Source: Lepisosteus oculatus
Taxonomy: Eukaryota; Chordata; Actinopteri; Semionotiformes; Lepisosteidae
Assembly: GCF_040954835.1 (NCBI RefSeq)
Contig: NC_090716.1
Location: 3,955,605-4,019,604 of the forward strand
Reading direction: 5' to 3'
Length of the DNA stretch: 64,000 nt
Position 1 is the stretch's first letter; every line of letters starts with the position of its first letter. Position numbers and translations under genes: made by a program. The notes under the pieces were generated by a model. The model searched no databases and had not been told where the DNA came from. It worked only from the letters and a program-made list of their open reading frames with translations. Below are positions 58,601-64,000 of this stretch, in pieces.

Positions 58601-60386
58601 GTCTTTCTGGTCCCTTCCTTGTCCCCCTCGGTGTCGGAGGCCGACCCGTTGGTGTCCTGGGAGTTGACGTCAGGCAGGAGGTATCCGCGGCTCCTCTCCC
58701 AGCTCCCCGCGGCTGCGAGACCGCCCTGGCACCCCGCGTTCCTGCCTGACGGGATCGGCGGGCACACGTTTCAGGTGCTTGTAAGTGGGTGTATTCCCTG
58801 GCCTTCTCCTCACCCCGAGTCCCAGAGGCACTTGGGAGAGTGGCGTACAGGCGCGGCAAACGTCCGCGGCTCAGGTGAGGGACCCCAAGCAGCACCCCGA
58901 ACTCACGCGCGTCCCATTCCATCCCCGCAAGCCTGACGACAGGCCTGGTGAGAACTTACCGCAGGAAAACATGAACGTCTGCCGGGGAAAAAATGGTGCC
59001 AAAAACAAGGCTTCGTGATGGCGGCCCCTGGTACGTGCCACACTCTACCGCACACTTCTACCCTGGAATGACCTGAACTTTACCAGACTCTTCCACGATT
59101 TTACCACAGCACTCAAGAGAACGCTTTGATACTTTGACTTTGACTGAAGATGTTGATTTTCTAGGTGCTTTTATCCGTACTCAGATGCCTCGGCTTGCTC
59201 CCCAGGATCTGGCAGATGCCTCAGAGCGGCACCATTTCCAACAGCGCCACCTAGAGCCTATATCCCTCCCTGAGGGTTCTGGCTATCCCAGAGCCTATCC
59301 CACAGGGAAGTCCACTGCAGGACGCACACACACAAATGCACTCATCCAGTTTCTGCGTTCTTTAGCCTACACGCAGGGCCACACACACATGATCCCCGGA
59401 GCCGATCCCGGGAAGCAGCAGGCACAAGGTAGGATACGCCTGGGACCGGCTGTTAGTCCATCGCAGGGCAGACGCAGGAACAAACCTGCACACCCCTCAC
59501 AGCCAGCGTCCGGACCGTGGGAGGAAACTCCCACACGAACACAGGGAGAACATACAGACTCCACACGGACAGCGCCCCAGGCCTGGGATTGACCCCAGCG
59601 GCACCAGAGCTGACCCCTGCACCGCCGAGGCGCCCTTAGAGAGACGTTTGCCCTCAAAGGGCTCCTTGGGGTTGGTGGAGCAGCTGGTACGAACAGAAGG
59701 TGTCCAAGTCCAACCCCAGACCCAGGAGCAGAGAAGCTGCATTGCCATCCACCGCCGAAGAGCCAGGCAGCCCCGTTTCTGCGGACTGTAAGAATACCCG
59801 CAGGTCGGGATCACGGGGAGTTCTTACGAAGTCTCCACACAAGAGATCTCTGACCAACCCGGAGGCGGATCTTCACGAATCCCCCACCGCCTTCAGCTTA
59901 CCGGTGAACAGCCCATAATGCCGGAGATGGCGTTGCATGAAGGTCTCGTAAGGGTCATCTAAGATCTTTAAGAAACAAGGAGACATATCCCACCTTAAAA
60001 CGCTGCTTCAGTTGGAATGGGCGGATGCGTAGGGAAAAAAAACTTTTTTTATATATATATAAAACAAGCACACAGCCATCGGCAGCCAAAACGGGCGAGA
60101 AACAGCGCTGCGGTGACGCCGAGAGAGCGGTCGGCTCACACGGACTTTCACGTGTATGTACAGCCACTCTTATGCTTACACAGCACTGCACAGACAAGGC
60201 TGTTCAGGCGAGACCGTACTTCAGCCAGGACCAGTACTTTTTAACACGAAGCCCACAGCGTGCGATCAGGCAGGAGCACAATCACTGAGGAGCCCGACAC
60301 GTTTCTATCCGACCCCCCCACCCACCACCACGACCACGCTGGCGACGCACCTGCGGGTCGATGCCGGTCTCCAGAGCAGGGCGCAT
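46298..60386 (-). CDS. agbl2: Cytosolic carboxypeptidase 2 (tubulin deglutamylase)
   Basis: About twenty coding exons from ATG at 60386 to TGA at 46298 encode roughly 1030-1100 residues (human AGBL2 is about 900). CCP2 is an M14 zinc carboxypeptidase that shortens polyglutamate side chains on tubulin in cilia and basal bodies. The N-terminal [12 protein letters not shown] followed by [16 protein letters not shown] matches the family start. Then come the CCP N-domain ([38 protein letters not shown]) and the peptidase core: zinc ligands His and Glu in ARVHPGETN, substrate residues in GRDLNRNY, third zinc ligand in CDFHGHS, catalytic Glu in [10 protein letters not shown]. All catalytic residues are intact, so the enzyme should be active. 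The C-terminal 350 residues are basic, Ser-rich and poorly conserved. Exons between 58.74 and 59.90 kb are unresolved. Confidence 0.93.
47196..47238 (-). CDS. agbl2: AGBL2 43-base coding exon
   Basis: Reads [13 protein letters not shown] between tttccttag and GTAATC; phases 1 in and 2 out match both neighbours exactly. Confidence 0.7.
47636..47955. repeat. Minisatellite of 27-28 base GC-rich units
   Basis: Roughly ten copies of GGTACTGCACGCTGTCCCGG plus CTCAGG, some in a higher-order form of 43 bases with TGCAGGGCTGTCCC. It fills much of the AGBL2 intron between exons 47196 and 48026. Confidence 0.9.
48026..48238 (-). CDS. agbl2: AGBL2 coding exon, FPFDWELE region
   Basis: 213 bases, GC-rich. 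Reads [20 protein letters not shown], then [19 protein letters not shown] and [15 protein letters not shown]. Donor GTCTGG is the only one that keeps the frame into the next two exons. A minisatellite starts about 60 bases into the following intron. Confidence 0.75.
48821..48899 (-). CDS. agbl2: AGBL2 coding exon, [16 protein letters not shown]
   Basis: Reads [20 protein letters not shown] then AQQTVT, phase 1 out, donor GTACGT; acceptor ctgttttag. I recognise it mainly by its clean splice sites and frame. Confidence 0.75.
49140..49550 (+). repeat. LINE-end repeat in an AGBL2 intron
   Basis: CTGGAATCGGTCCAGAGAAG, then GACAGGCTGAAGGAACTGAG (twice) and CTGAGAGCAGGAGGCACTTA are the typical phrases of an old LINE 3' region found across basal fishes. 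Confidence 0.55.
49597..49710 (-). CDS. agbl2: AGBL2 coding exon, [14 protein letters not shown]
   Basis: Reads [20 protein letters not shown] then [18 protein letters not shown], 38 codons, phase 0. It recalls LDPSMATLILPKNKGR of the human tail. Donor GTACAT. Confidence 0.75.
49837..49929 (-). CDS. agbl2: AGBL2 coding exon, charged linker
   Basis: Reads [20 protein letters not shown] then [11 protein letters not shown], 31 codons, phase 0 both sides. The acceptor (pyrimidine run, ctgcag) and donor GTAGGG are good. Little homology: support comes from phase and splice sites. Confidence 0.65.
50385..50610 (-). repeat. SINE (L2-tailed family), inverted
   Basis: GGACGGTGGTCCATCAGGGG, then TTTTCCCAGAAGGCAATTAA, CATGTCTTTGGGTTCTGGGA and CATGCAGACTCCATGCAGAC. 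It lies in the AGBL2 intron right beside an exon (50634). Confidence 0.75.
50634..50744 (-). CDS. agbl2: AGBL2 coding exon, basic KKKHLRTRK segment
   Basis: Reads [20 protein letters not shown] then [17 protein letters not shown]; human has a lysine-rich ELTQKKKMFKKK at this place. Either of two in-frame acceptors (50745 aag or 50736 cag) can be used, so the exon may start at 50735. Donor GTAGGA. Confidence 0.8.
51535..51601 (-). CDS. agbl2: AGBL2 coding exon, [10 protein letters not shown]
   Basis: 67 bases. After the split Ser it reads [20 protein letters not shown] then HK, matching SSTSGSDSSLSDGLPVHL of human. Donor GTACGG. Confidence 0.9.
52135..52265 (-). CDS. agbl2: AGBL2 coding exon after the peptidase core
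   Basis: Reads [20 protein letters not shown] then [20 protein letters not shown] and IES, phase 2 out, donor GTGAAC. It aligns with the LKELLRQEIHKKF helix and SLSDIESS of human. Confidence 0.93.
52505..52765 (-). repeat. tRNA-headed SINE (same family), inverted
   Basis: Starts with the tail ATAAGATCACTTTATTGGCC, contains GGGGTGAAGGGCCTTGCTCA and ends at the tRNA-like head (ATGAACCGGCAACC is the reversed B box). Confidence 0.8.
52986..53086 (-). CDS. agbl2: AGBL2 coding exon, end of peptidase domain
   Basis: Reads [20 protein letters not shown] then [13 protein letters not shown], matching LKSLGYHVCDTLLDFCDPDQ in human. Phase 0 out, donor GTGAGG. Confidence 0.96.
53289..53415 (-). CDS. agbl2: AGBL2 coding exon, catalytic glutamate
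   Basis: Reads [20 protein letters not shown], then [20 protein letters not shown]. Glu of TMESTFGG is the general base. Phase 1 out, donor GTGAGG. Confidence 0.97.
53451..53476. repeat. CAA microsatellite
   Basis: Eight CAA units about 35 bases upstream of an AGBL2 exon acceptor; on the minus strand it is a TTG run within the pyrimidine-rich region. Confidence 0.9.
53960..54119 (-). CDS. agbl2: AGBL2 coding exon, third zinc ligand
   Basis: Reads [20 protein letters not shown], then [20 protein letters not shown]; the first His of FHGHS is the third zinc ligand. Phase 0 out, donor GTGAGA. Confidence 0.97.
54657..55439 (-). CDS. agbl2: AGBL2 783-base exon with N-domain and first half of the peptidase core
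   Basis: A single uninterrupted exon from [20 protein letters not shown] to [12 protein letters not shown]. It holds the beta-sandwich N-domain ([24 protein letters not shown]), the zinc-binding [12 protein letters not shown] and the substrate pocket [10 protein letters not shown]. The acceptor has a run of about 13 C as its pyrimidine tract. GC content and codon use are far above the flanking introns. Confidence 0.97.
55978..56131 (-). CDS. agbl2: AGBL2 coding exon, [11 protein letters not shown]
   Basis: 154 bases, GC-rich. A variable Gly/Arg/Ser stretch is followed by [18 protein letters not shown], hallmark of the CCP N-domain. It leaves in phase 2 at GTAAGT. Confidence 0.95.
56275..56545 (-). 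repeat. SINE (L2-tailed family), inverted
   Basis: Reads ATCCAGTCCGGGGTCACGGG, then GGATGTCTTTGGAGTGTGAG and CCACGCAGACAGCACCCCAG to the B-box end. First of three SINEs in one AGBL2 intron. Confidence 0.75.
56785..56935 (+). repeat. 5S-type SINE, tail part
   Basis: CCCACTGAGAGCTGGTGTGT, GCGCATCATCCAGGTGGGGC and GCGCTTTATAAGTGTAAGGA match the 20030-20475 tail. Second of three SINEs in this intron. Confidence 0.75.
56945..57225 (-). repeat. tRNA-headed SINE (same family), inverted
   Basis: ATAAGATCACTTTATTGGCC tail, GGTGAAGGGCCTTGCTCAGG body, reversed B box TTTGAACTGGCAACC. Third SINE in the intron. Confidence 0.8.
57319..57426 (-). CDS. agbl2: AGBL2 coding exon, GTVVYCIDS
   Basis: Reads [20 protein letters not shown] then [16 protein letters not shown], phase 1 at both ends, donor GTACCT. 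It aligns with EWAPPQPEYFYQ in human. Confidence 0.94.
57590..58075. repeat. Minisatellite, about eleven 44-base units
   Basis: The unit contains AACACAATCCAGCCTTTCGC and ATTGCAAAAATAAGACAACA with length variants of 42-46 bases. It occupies about 70% of the intron between AGBL2 exons 57319 and 58111. Confidence 0.93.
58111..58299 (-). CDS. agbl2: AGBL2 coding exon, [11 protein letters not shown]
   Basis: 189 bases. It reads [20 protein letters not shown], then a basic stretch and [18 protein letters not shown], matching APRWPIECEVIKENIHHI of human. Donor GTGAGG. A minisatellite begins 35 bases into the following intron. Confidence 0.93.
58596..58740 (-). CDS. agbl2: AGBL2 coding exon before the CCP N-domain
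   Basis: Ends with [19 protein letters not shown] then GTRKTP and a split Tyr codon at a strong GTGAGT donor; the phase fits the next exon exactly. The acidic, low-complexity region is variable in the family. The upstream end is uncertain (several AG dinucleotides near 58700-58750). Confidence 0.6.
59275..59640 (-). repeat. SINE (L2-tailed family), inverted, near full-length
   Basis: From GGTTCTGGCTATCCCAGAGC through GTCCATCGCAGGGCAGACGC and GGACCGTGGGAGGAAACTCC to the tRNA-like end at about 59640. It borders the doubtful AGBL2 exon 3. Confidence 0.8.
59655..59791 (-). CDS. agbl2: Possible AGBL2 exon 3 (uncertain)
   Basis: A fair acceptor (tattcttacag) ends at 59792 and the following frame [13 protein letters not shown] fits the phase of exon 2 and weakly recalls VRKNNPQCLLNGS of human. 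No convincing donor was found before the SINE that starts at 59640, so both the exon and its end are doubtful. Confidence 0.25.
59902..59965 (-). CDS. agbl2: AGBL2 coding exon 2
   Basis: Reads [20 protein letters not shown] then Thr, leaving in phase 1 at GTAAGC. It matches DPYEDFMYRHLQYYGYF in human. Confidence 0.92.
60351..60386 (-). CDS. agbl2: AGBL2 first coding exon
   Basis: Twelve codons, [12 protein letters not shown], with donor GTGCGT. The human protein starts MFPALETHLKQ, so a 36-base exon is supported by homology as well as phase 0 into the next exon. It is hidden between out-of-frame ORFs. Confidence 0.85.
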
Positions 60387-60699
60387 TCTCCACCTCAACA
60401 CAGCGGGGAATCAGAGACGTCCCTCGGTGCCACAGAGCTTGCACGTCCGCTGCACCATCAGCTCCGGGCCGTAGCCCGGCTGCGGAGACCCACAGATAAC
60501 CACTTCACACGCAGGGAAGGCAACACGAGCATGCAACTGCAGCGTTAACCTCATCGACAACTTCGGCTCGTCCTCGTCTCTAGTTTTGCTCAGCTGGGGG
60601 AGGTTGATAGAGGTTGTAATAACATCGTTTCCAAAGGCTGGACATCCAAATCCTGCACTGGAGCTGCCGGCTTCTTAGAAAACAGTTGTAAATACTCAC

Positions 60700-60790
60700 C
60701 GGAGACGTCCACGCTATAGCGGCTGCAAGTTTAGTTGTTTTTTTTTTATTCTGACCAAGCCGACTGACTCCTACCCTTTGGACAAGAGAA
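60700..60790 (-). promoter_or_regulatory. Candidate non-coding AGBL2 exon 1 and promoter side
   Basis: A strong minus-strand donor (CCG followed by GTGAGT) at 60700 ends a stretch without ATG that could be the untranslated first exon. Two X-box-like sites and a CRE lie just upstream of it. Confidence 0.4.
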
Positions 60791-60796
60791 GATCCC

Positions 60797-60841
60797 GTTG
60801 CTAGGCAGCGCACGTACACGAGAACGCGGTTTCTTGGCGAC
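60797..60841. promoter_or_regulatory. Two RFX X-box-like motifs upstream of AGBL2
   Basis: GTTGCTAGGCAGC at 60797-60809 is one base from a perfect inverted repeat of the RFX type; GTTTCTTGGCGAC at 60829-60841 is a weaker copy. RFX factors drive ciliary genes, which fits AGBL2. Confidence 0.55.
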
Positions 60842-60872
60842 CGCAGAACTACAGGGTGTAGCTGCCCTTTCA

Positions 60873-60880
60873 TGACGTCA
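60873..60880. promoter_or_regulatory. Palindromic CRE upstream of AGBL2
   Basis: TGACGTCA, about 30 bases beyond the X-box pair. It is a CREB/ATF site by consensus. Confidence 0.5.
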
Positions 60881-61649
60881 CCGAAGTCCTGTAACTTCGG
60901 GGCAGGGAACGGTATGCGAGTGCATGATAAAGCCGGGGTCGAGGGCCAGTGATACGTACATGGAAAACTGCAGTAAAAACAAAAATACTAAAAGCAAAGT
61001 CAGCCAACTCCGCTTGCTTCTGTACGCACCTCCTTTGTAAACGGAATATAATAGCATCGGTTACAACTTGCATAAAAGATGTATATTTTGCACCCAACAA
61101 TGGTGTCCGCCTATTTGGGGTGTATGTAGCACATGATTTGTTTTTTTGGGGGTCTATAATGTAAGGTTTGAAGGCGGTAACTTCGAATGTGCCGAAAGGT
61201 TTGTATTATTTTTTGCGGTTCTGATGCCACAGCTTTTCTTCAGCTGTACACTTGCAGCGTCATGCAACATTTATAACTTTTTCGTGCAAAATGAAAACGT
61301 TAGCGGCACAAGACCACTTTCTGCAGCGCGGAATGCTGGTATAATTGCAGTATTGCCTACTAAAAAAAAAAAATCGAAGCACCACCGCCATCTCCTGGAC
61401 ATGAAGGCGGCGAAGAAGGACAGCATAAAAGGTGACTAAAGGTGCACTTTAAACTGAACACCGCCCACGAAGCAGCGAGTCCTGCGCCCGCTGGGATCTC
61501 TGGATCGCGCCCCTTGCTTGTGCAGACACCTCCTTCGTTTGTTCACTTCAACAGTCTGAACCTCAAGCGTGTCATTTGCAGCAACCTCAGATACTAAACT
61601 GCATCTCCACCGCTTACCCTTATTCCCGTTCATATACAGCTGTTAACGC

Positions 61650-61935
61650 AAGATAAAGATCACTTTATTGGCCATATACAATTTCTTGCATTAGGAATTT
61701 GTCTTTTTGCAAACCCCAGCTTGTTCTCCAGGAGACACAGACAGGGAGAGAGAAGCTGGGGATCAGAGCACACTGTCAGCCATTTATACGGCGCCCCTGG
61801 AGCAGCTGGGGTTAAGGGCCTTGCTCAGGGGCCCAACAGAGTAGGATTCCTCTGCCGGCCACAGGATTTGAACCGGCAACCTTCCAGCCACAGGCGCAGA
61901 TCCTGAGCCACAGAGCCACCGCCCCGCCCCTAACT
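61650..61935 (-). repeat. tRNA-headed SINE (same family), inverted
   Basis: AAAGATCACTTTATTGGCCA tail through GGGGTTAAGGGCCTTGCTCA to GGATTTGAACCGGCAACCTT. Three near-identical inverted copies in 10 kb point to recent activity. Confidence 0.8.
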
Positions 61936-62420
61936 GTGACTGTATAACAAACCAGGAGGAATGACAATGCACAAGACACCTCCGCTGTCCATTCTTTCAT
62001 TGTGCAGATACCAGCTGGTTTGATCTCGGGCGCCACACCTGAATGTGGACCAATACCAGCCACGTGAGACGACGGCAAAGTTAAAAAACTAAGAAAATCA
62101 AATGAAAATCAAGTGAAGAAGAACTTGAGCAAAAGCCGTGAGACGGCAGGTCCACCAAAAACAAAGGACTGGAAAACACTTCGTTGGGAGTCCTAAAAGT
62201 TTGGAATCTAAGCCGTGTACTTCATGATAGCCACCGGCAAACATCAGCATCAGAGAGAAGTGCTGAATAATTCAGCTGAGGTAAAAATATGATGGTAAAA
62301 AAAAAAACAAACTTTGGTGACCCAAGTGCGAGACCTGAAAAGGCGAGGGACAGACGAAGACATTTCAGGCGTTCGCTAATAAAGTGACAGGCTCAGCGGG
62401 TTGTTTTTTTTTAAAAAAAG

Positions 62421-63769
62421 TTTAATACTTATTTACAAAATGTACAAAGGCGTGAGTGTATTCAAAACCCCCAGAGCAGAGTGCTGAAAGTTGGAAGGGG
62501 GGGAGGGGGAGGGGTAACAAAGCAAACCCAAAGGCTGATGCTTAGTATCTGGAAATTGGCAGGTTGGGCACAACGTGCAGGCCAGCAGAGTGAATGCGTT
62601 TCACGGGGAGAACACAGCTGCAATTAAACTGGCACACACCCCCCCCAAGTCCTCAGAGATGCTGCACCACAGATTTTAGAGCAGGGGTTAGAAAAGACCC
62701 CCCCCGTACCCCCACGATAATCAACACAAAGCATCAAAATGCAGTGAGAACAGGACAGCAGAAACCCTGCACACCTCCTGGGCTATGGCCACTTGTGGAA
62801 ACAAACCCCTGTAAGAGGAATGAGCTCTGGTGTAAAGCTCACCCTGAAGAGCCCAACTCATTCCCTCCCCATCCCCGTTGTGGAAACGAAGCCTTTGCTA
62901 ACCTCGCCAGAGACAAGCTCCATGGCGATCCGGCTTTCAAAAGTCTTGGGTCAGAGGGGAATAATCCCACAGAAGTGAAACGGACACCCCGCTTTGCAAA
63001 AAACACCCCCGCTGTTTTGCAAATAAAAAAACAAAACAAAATGAAATGCCTTAAATGAAATACTTTTTTTTTCTCCTTATAGAAGGACACAATTGGTTTA
63101 ACACAGCTGTAGCTAAACCTTACTAAAAAAAAAATATATATATTGGGCAACAGTCTTTCACGGTCAGCATTAAAACACAGCAGGACCTCCGGAGCACAGA
63201 ATAAAAAGTGGACAAAAACTGGAAAAAAGTAAACAGATAGAACTGAAGTAGTTAAAAATCCATGATTTTTCAGAAAGTACTTCTCTGTCTTTTTGGCATA
63301 CTGGATGGGATCGATTTCACCCTTTGCCAGTATGGACCTGCACAGGGGCCTGTCAAGGGCCCCTGTGCCTTTGCCCCGCTACCACAAAATGCGCTCTGTT
63401 TCCCTCAGTCCGTGGAAATCCTGCGGTTTGCCGACTTCCACCTTTACATCTGGAAATCTCAATGGCAGAACCAGGCAACCAGGCAGAAGGAGGTGGTGGG
63501 GGGGGGCTGGGAAGGTCATGGCTTTCGACGTCAAAACTGATCCACCTGACCCAGTCCTGCCCCCTCCTCCGAGAAACACTGACGCAAGAGCTTACAAAAA
63601 ATACCCCTCCCCCCCCTACAAAAGAAGGCAGTTTCAACTCGGCCTCAGCGCACGCTGTTCACTTTTAAGCTTTGGCCATTTTCTAAACTTACAAAAACGG
63701 TTTTCAAAGTCCGTGTAAACTGGCAAAGATGTTCCGGGAGCACTGTATGAAAGAACGCGGGAGTCCAGG
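62421..63769 (-). other. 3'UTR of the probable FNBP4 gene
   Basis: About 1.35 kb after the stop with C- and A-rich runs and no ORF of note, ending at a minus-strand ATTAAA (62421-62426) followed by a T/A run. Extent is inferred from that signal. Confidence 0.45.
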
Positions 63770-63860
63770 CTAGGAGCTCTGCATAACTTTCCTTCTCTTC
63801 AGTCTGTCTCTCCAGTCCACGGGAAGAGCCTCGAAGTTGGCGTTTTTCCCAGCTTTGCCG
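63770..63860 (-). CDS. fnbp4: Last coding exon of probable FNBP4
   Basis: A clean acceptor (tctctgcag) ends at 63861 and the frame GKAGKNANFEALPVDWRDRL then KRRKVMQSS runs to TAG at 63772-63770. It enters in phase 2. FNBP4 (a WW-domain protein that binds formin proline-rich regions) is the expected neighbour of AGBL2 and has the same orientation in human; the basic, Trp-containing C-terminus is plausible. The name rests on synteny more than on sequence. The rest of the gene lies beyond 64000. Confidence 0.6.
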
Positions 63861-64000
63861 CTGCAGAGAAAAAGAGCAAAAAGGTGTCAAAATCTCTGAA
63901 AGAGGTTTCAGCGATTGAAAACGTTGGCTGCCCCAGCAAAGAAGAATGATGCACGATGAAACCTCCCGGAGTATAAACTCAAAAAATACTGGCGCTGAAC

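Larger units (their letters stand above)
60842..62420. other. AGBL2-FNBP4 intergenic region
   Basis: Contains the CRE, plain AT-rich sequence with no gene, one inverted tRNA-headed SINE (61650-61935) and unremarkable sequence up to the probable FNBP4 message end. Confidence 0.55.

Noticed and set aside
61650-61935. tRNA genes (several B-box matches)
   Set aside because: The B-box-like sequences belong to repeated SINE heads; none folds as a complete cloverleaf by eye and each is followed by the family body.

Overview
The window is a piece of vertebrate nuclear genome, almost certainly from a ray-finned fish. Genes are split into small exons with GT-AG introns, long introns are full of SINEs, and none of the prokaryotic signals (operons, ribosome binding sites, long gap-free ORFs) are present. 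The exons assemble into four orthologues of well-known vertebrate genes: a TMEM178-family gene (+ strand, 3' three exons only), PSMC3 (- strand, complete), MTCH2 (- strand, complete) and AGBL2 (- strand, nearly complete). The last exon of a fifth gene, probably FNBP4 (- strand), sits at the right edge. The repeat types (5S-rRNA-headed SINEs, several tRNA-headed SINEs, old LINE ends) and the moderate gene density would suit a non-teleost ray-finned fish such as a gar, bowfin or sturgeon, but I cannot prove the species.

Layout. 1-7495 is the inside of the first TMEM178 intron. Exons follow at 7496-7609, 11799-11936 and 20984-21228, with a 3'UTR that runs tail-to-tail towards PSMC3. PSMC3 occupies 31266 down to 24000 in 12 coding exons. 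MTCH2 occupies 41556 down to 33337 in 13 coding exons. AGBL2 runs from 60386 down to 46298 in about 20 coding exons; its region between 58.6 and 59.9 kb is incompletely resolved. The FNBP4-like last exon is at 63860-63770. The order PSMC3-MTCH2-AGBL2-FNBP4, all in one orientation, agrees with the human 11p11.2 neighbourhood, but several genes lying between PSMC3 and MTCH2 in human are absent here and a TMEM178 gene lies next to PSMC3.

The genes do not form a pathway: PSMC3 is a proteasome base ATPase, MTCH2 a mitochondrial outer-membrane insertase of the SLC25 fold, AGBL2 a tubulin deglutamylase of cilia, TMEM178 a four-pass ER/plasma membrane protein, FNBP4 a formin-binding WW protein. Exon models were built by hand from translated homology to the known families, splice-site consensus and phase bookkeeping; PSMC3 (427 codons plus stop) and MTCH2 (302 codons plus stop) close perfectly in frame.

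The most notable non-textbook features are: a GC-AG intron in PSMC3; two minisatellites in AGBL2 introns that are open in several reading frames directly next to exons; a pair of RFX X-box-like sites plus a perfect CRE just upstream of AGBL2; a cluster of TCACGTGA/TCACATGA E-boxes at the MTCH2 start; a 5S-rRNA-derived SINE family; and a perfect 14-bp hairpin in the TMEM178 intron. I found no sign of a previously undescribed gene system; what is new here is at the level of gene architecture and regulation.
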